A stretch of DNA of 36,103 bases, from assembly GCA_937988885.1 (NCBI GenBank), contig CALKHR010000010.1, positions 1-36,103 of the forward strand. Reading direction: 5' to 3'. The DNA comes from an uncultured Roseiflexaceae bacterium (GTDB lineage Bacteria; Chloroflexota; Chloroflexia; Chloroflexales; Roseiflexaceae). The position numbers and the translations under genes were made by a program. Shown piece by piece: positions 32,931 to 36,103 of the stretch. The notes under the pieces are model-generated. The model searched no databases. It was given only the letters and a program-made list of their open reading frames with translations, and was not told where the DNA came from. The number at the start of each line of letters is the position of its first letter. The first letter of the stretch is position 1.

Positions 32931-34922
32931 TTAATGGAGATACTGCACAATCTGATTGATCCACAGCGCCAAGCCGAACCAACTCAGGTATGCCGCCACT
33001 AGCAGCGCCAGCACCGCACCCGCGCGACCGCGCCGCCAGAGCGCCGCCAGCCACGGCCCCGCGCCCAGACAGAGCGCCGGGAACAGGAACGCATGCCAGC
33101 GCACGGCTTGGTCGCTGCCTAACAGGATGCTGAACGAGAACAGCAAGCCCAGCCAGCAGGCCGACAGCGCGATATCCAACCGCCACTCGCGCCGCCGCCC
33201 GATCAGCAGCCAGCCCAGCAGCCCGCCGACGCCCAACAGCGGCGAGATGCCACGAGCCTCGCTGAAGCCCACCCGCAACTCGTTCCAGACTTTGATGCCG
33301 AGCGGCGTGCCACTCAACTGCTGAACAGCCGATTGAGAGGCGCGCTGCTCCAGCAGGCCCACGTAGTTCGAGTAGAACAGCAGCGTCGCCAGCAGGCCAG
33401 CCGCGAGGCCGCCAACGATCAACTTCCAAGGAACGGTTGGGCGATTCTGCCACCACCACAACGGCAGCCAGGCCACCAGCACCGCCATCGTCGAGATGAT
33501 CACGCCTGTGTGGCTGAACAGGATCATCAGCAGCAGGAGCGAGCCGAACACAGCCGCAGGCCAGCGCGATGCGCGGGGCGCGCCGATCACCAGAAAGACC
33601 AGCAGCGGCATCAGCAGCGTCTGTCCGAAGATATTGGCGTACTCGCCGATCGAGTATGAGCGCAGCAGGGGTGGGATCGGCACGTACAGCGCCGCGCCCA
33701 GCAACGCCGCCCGTTTGCCCAGCCCGACGCGGCGCAGCAGCAACCAAACCAGCGCCGCTGACCCGCACTCCAACAGCGCATTGCCGATCTGAATCAGCCA
33801 GCCGATCTGCTCGCGCGTGGCCCCGAACAGCAAGCGCAACGGCGCCAACACCAGGTATTGCCCGGGTGGATACGGCGCTTGGCCGCCGCCGACCTCGCTG
33901 GGCAGCCCGGCGTACAGGAACAAGCGCCCTTGGATCACGCCATCGAGATTGTTAATGTTGAAGCCGAGATCGCTGAATCGGGCGTAGGGATGCAGCACTC
34001 CCGCCACGCGCACGCCGAACGCGACTACACTCGCGCCCACAGCGGCGCACAACTCGCCAATCGACACGCGCAACCCGACCGCACGGCTCGCGGCGCTCAG
34101 CAACGGCTGAAGCACCAGCGCTAGCCCGTAGCAGCCGAGCACCACCAACAGCAAGCGGGGCGACCAGATCGTCAGGGCTAGGCGATGCCGCAGCAGCATC
34201 AACGCCAGCGGCACCAACGCCAGCACCGCTGTGCGGAACGCCCACACAGGCGGCAGCCGCAGGCGGCGCAGCATCCCGTAGCCCAGGGCCAGGCAGCCCA
34301 GCAGCCAACCCAACTGCCACGGCGCGGGCAGTTGTGGCCCTGCATCCGCAACGCGAACGCTGATGCGCTGCACGACCAAGCCCAGGTTGCGCGAATCGCC
34401 GGGGGCATCGAAGCGCGGCGTGCGCAGACGTAGTTCTAGGTCGCCGTTGCGTGCATCGCCGACGATGTGGTAGACGCGGGGCGCAGCGCCGATCTGCAGT
34501 GTCTGCGGCGGGCCGTCGCCCACCTGCCAGACGCTCTCGACCGCGCTGCCATCGGGCCTGCCGCTGGCCGCCAACACCGAGAGTTCCCAGCGCGAGCCGC
34601 CTACGCCCGGCAGGCGCACCAAGGCATCATCGCTGGCCCAGCGGTAGGGTTGGCCCAGCCACCATTCGCCGCTGCCCGGCTCGGGGGCGTTGAACCCTTC
34701 GCCGACCAAAAACGGCGCATCGTAATGACGTTTATGGCTGATGGAATCGCCGCCGATCGGCAGCACTATCGAGGGGTGCACTTGGTACGCGAAACCGAAC
34801 ACCAGCAATCCGAGCAGCAACGCAGCCCATAGACCAGGCTCACGCAACCAACCCAGCAGCCGCGCACCTTCGTCGCGGAACCACCCGCCGAACATCGCTC
34901 GCTTGCTCACGGAAGCTAACAC
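32931..34922 (-). CDS. GT-C-like membrane protein with N-terminal beta-sandwich
   Basis: The frame opens at GTG 34922 (663 residues); ATG 34895 is an alternative, and neither has a clear ribosome binding site. Helix 1 (about 32-48) is followed by an outer beta-rich region (60-200). Its markers are YRWASDDALVRLPGVGGSRW, a Tyr-containing strand APRVYHIVGDARNGDLELRL and RNLGLVVQRISV. About 12 helices follow. The loop YARFSDLGFNINNLDG includes an Asp likely equivalent to the GT-C acidic residue, then GGGQAPYPPGQYLVLAP. It lies 36 bases after the methyltransferase gene, so the two are probably co-transcribed. It shares its domain order with the downstream gene. Reaction unknown. Confidence 0.85.
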   Translation of the reverse strand: MLASVSKRAMFGGWFRDEGARLLGWLREPGLWAALLLGLLVFGFAYQVHPSIVLPIGGDSISHKRHYDAPFLVGEGFNAPEPGSGEWWLGQPYRWASDDALVRLPGVGGSRWELSVLAASGRPDGSAVESVWQVGDGPPQTLQIGAAPRVYHIVGDARNGDLELRLRTPRFDAPGDSRNLGLVVQRISVRVADAGPQLPAPWQLGWLLGCLALGYGMLRRLRLPPVWAFRTAVLALVPLALMLLRHRLALTIWSPRLLLVVLGCYGLALVLQPLLSAASRAVGLRVSIGELCAAVGASVVAFGVRVAGVLHPYARFSDLGFNINNLDGVIQGRLFLYAGLPSEVGGGQAPYPPGQYLVLAPLRLLFGATREQIGWLIQIGNALLECGSAALVWLLLRRVGLGKRAALLGAALYVPIPPLLRSYSIGEYANIFGQTLLMPLLVFLVIGAPRASRWPAAVFGSLLLLMILFSHTGVIISTMAVLVAWLPLWWWQNRPTVPWKLIVGGLAAGLLATLLFYSNYVGLLEQRASQSAVQQLSGTPLGIKVWNELRVGFSEARGISPLLGVGGLLGWLLIGRRREWRLDIALSACWLGLLFSFSILLGSDQAVRWHAFLFPALCLGAGPWLAALWRRGRAGAVLALLVAAYLSWFGLALWINQIVQYLH

Positions 34923-34958
34923 ACTCCGTTACAGAAAGCCGCAGCCCGTGGGCAACGG

Positions 34959-35843
34959 CTATCGCGCGTCGGCACCATCGCGCACCAGCAACAACTCGTA
35001 CGTTCCCTGGAACAGCGTCCGATACCCGATATAGGCCAGCCGCGCCAGGCCCACTGCGCGCAGCGCATCGCGAGCGCGGCCCTTCCAGCCGGTCGCGCTG
35101 CCCTCGCCGCGCCGCACGTGATCCTCGCGGATGTCGCCAACTCGGAAGCCGTAGCGCGCCGCCACCCGACGGAAGCCAGCCATCGTGTAGTAGTGCATCT
35201 CCGACAGTTTCTGCCGATCGCTGAAGGCCGAGCCGCCCTTGCTGCGCCCGCGCCATTCGATGATCGCCTCGGCCAGGGGGCGCGGTATCCAGTTCAGGAA
35301 CGGCATGTGGTAATGGGGATCGCGGAAGGCGAAGCGGTTGATGATCGTCAGCAGCACCCGCCCGCCCGGGCGCACCACACGGGCCAGTTCCGAGAGCAGC
35401 AGTTCGGGGTCTTGTACGTGCTCGACCACATCCCAGCAGATCGCCAGATCGAACGTGGCATCGGCGAACGGCAGGTGTTCGCCAGCGCCGTTGATCACCG
35501 GCAGGTTCAGGTTGTAGCGAGCGGCGCGCAGACGCACAATATCGCAATAGGAACGGTTATATTCGAACGCCATCGGGAACGCGCCCGCCAGCGCCAGCGC
35601 CACACTCGAACCGCCCATCCCGCTGCCCAAATCGAGGATACGTCGGCCTGGCAGCGCGCCGCCGTAGCGCTCGATCAACGCCAGCCGCTCGCCCTGTACG
35701 CGCTCCTGCCAGATGCGGCCTTCGCGCCACTTGGCGAAATCGGGGCGCCACGTCATATGCGACAGCCAACGGTCAATGCGTGCAGCCAGTTCGGCCTCAC
35801 GCTCCTCATCGAGCTCGGGTTGCGGAAGCGAAAGTGGAGACAT
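34959..35843 (-). CDS. Class I SAM-dependent methyltransferase
   Basis: The protein is 294 residues from ATG 35843. The longer frame to 35996 runs into intergenic repeat sequence and is rejected. Motif I is ILDLGSGMGGSSVALA (about residues 69-84). FPMAFEYNRSYCDIVRLRA provides the acidic SAM-ribose ligand. FDLAICWDVVEHVQDPELLL and ELARVVRPGGRVLLTIINRF are the following Methyltransf_11-type motifs. The C-terminal part (HYHMPFLNWIPRPLAEAIIE onward) probably binds substrate. It is the first gene of the right-hand group and lies upstream of a GT-C gene, repeating the methyltransferase/GT-C pairing at 4508-6900. Glycan or lipid methylation is inferred. Confidence 0.9.
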   Translation of the reverse strand: MSPLSLPQPELDEEREAELAARIDRWLSHMTWRPDFAKWREGRIWQERVQGERLALIERYGGALPGRRILDLGSGMGGSSVALALAGAFPMAFEYNRSYCDIVRLRAARYNLNLPVINGAGEHLPFADATFDLAICWDVVEHVQDPELLLSELARVVRPGGRVLLTIINRFAFRDPHYHMPFLNWIPRPLAEAIIEWRGRSKGGSAFSDRQKLSEMHYYTMAGFRRVAARYGFRVGDIREDHVRRGEGSATGWKGRARDALRAVGLARLAYIGYRTLFQGTYELLLVRDGADAR

Positions 35844-35911
35844 AACACACACCACACAATAACGAACAAAACGGCCAGCGCTAGCACAACCAGCGCCCGC
35901 CACACCGCCGC

Positions 35912-35939
35912 ATTGTAGCAGAAACGACGCCTGGTGCAA
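35912..35939 (-). promoter_or_regulatory. Candidate promoter of the methyltransferase gene
   Basis: Minus strand: TTGCAC (35939-35934), a 16-base spacer ending in TGC, and TACAAT (35917-35912). The TGn extension matches the two other -10 boxes noted in this window. It lies about 70 bases upstream of ATG 35843. Confidence 0.55.
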
Positions 35940-35985
35940 ATTGTGCGTTGTGCGTGGTTGGTGATGCGGGTGGCGAGGTGTGGCG

Positions 35986-36024
35986 AGGGTCTTCACTTCG
36001 CCTAACGGCTTGTTCGGAGTGACA
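35986..36024 (-). repeat. REP-like palindromic repeat, unit A
   Basis: On the minus strand the unit opens TGTCACTCCGAACAAG and ends GAAGTGAAGACCCT. The pattern resembles short interspersed repeats of the form TGTCAnnCnGA...GAAG...CTC that are scattered in intergenic regions of many bacteria. A spurious open frame across it reads CHSEQAVRRSEDP, typical of such repeats. Confidence 0.6.
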
Positions 36025-36060
36025 CTGTGATGTTGCGATGATTCTTCTTTGAGTTTGCAA

Positions 36061-36101
36061 TGTCATTCCGAATGAAGTGCGAAGCACGGAATGAGGAATC
36101 T
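36061..36101 (+). repeat. REP-like palindromic repeat, unit B
   Basis: It opens TGTCATTCCGAATGAAG and ends GGAATGAGGAATCT, with an internal inverted repeat GTGC GAA GCAC. It begins like unit A but lies on the opposite strand, so the two point away from each other across 36 bases. The window ends here, so more of the element may follow. Confidence 0.65.
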
Positions 36102-36103
36102 CG

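Noticed and set aside
35881..36087. 68-codon minus-strand open frame with CHSEQAVRRSEDP
   Set aside because: It is a translation of the palindromic repeat, a known kind of spurious gene.
1..36103. CRISPR arrays, tRNA or rRNA genes, insertion sequences, phage or defence genes
   Set aside because: No regularly spaced repeats, RNA gene signatures, transposase motifs or defence-type proteins were found by reading both strands.

Overview
The window looks like the end of a draft contig from a GC-rich member of the Chloroflexota, close in style to Chloroflexales or Herpetosiphonales. This is an inference from gene style, not from a marker gene. The supporting signs are large GT-C membrane glycosyltransferases with extracytoplasmic beta-sandwich domains, lipoproteins with Pro/Thr linkers, secreted proteins with Pro-containing hydrophobic C-terminal tails, and a family of short palindromic intergenic repeats. 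No rRNA, tRNA, CRISPR array, transposase or phage gene is visible. The first ~120 bases are not genomic: bases 52-115 are an Illumina TruSeq-type adapter with an index, followed by an A-run, so the left contig end is a chimera that truncates the first gene.

Layout, left to right. 1-121: library artefact. 122-916 (-): 5' part of a GT-C membrane glycosyltransferase cut by the adapter. 1380-2426 (-): GT4 glycosyltransferase. 2617-4431 (+): orphan sensor histidine kinase, the only plus-strand gene. 4508-6900 (-): methyltransferase and GT-C protein joined by an ATGA overlap. 7093-8304 (-): GT4 enzyme flanked by two hairpins with the same stem. 8386-15089 (-): two tandem copies of a two-gene module, each a LamG/DUF1080-like lipoprotein followed by a secreted Asp-box beta-propeller protein. 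15331-17506 (-): WbpP-like nucleotide-sugar 4-epimerase followed by a GT4 enzyme. 17904-26340 (-): a tightly packed run of a Wzx-like flippase, two GT4 enzymes and two GT-C enzymes. 26516-28723 (-): lipoprotein with a TIM-barrel glycosidase-like domain that lacks both expected catalytic glutamates, fused to an eight-repeat PQQ-like propeller. 28777-34922 (-): three large membrane proteins, a DUF2079 protein and two GT-C proteins with extracytoplasmic beta-sandwiches. 34959-35843 (-): methyltransferase. 35986-36101: a divergent pair of palindromic repeats.

Read together, this is a cell-surface polysaccharide or glycolipid locus. The epimerase would supply a nucleotide sugar. GT4 enzymes would build a lipid-linked glycan on the cytoplasmic face, the flippase would export it, and the many GT-C proteins would extend or transfer it outside using polyprenyl-phosphate sugars. 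The methyltransferases could cap or decorate it. The lipoproteins and beta-propeller proteins may bind or organise the product at the surface. No initiating phosphoglycosyltransferase, Wzy or Wzz is visible, so the pathway is incomplete here or relies on GT-C elongation. The most unusual elements are the duplicated lipoprotein/propeller module, the apparent pseudo-glycosidase/PQQ fusion and the density of GT-C proteins.
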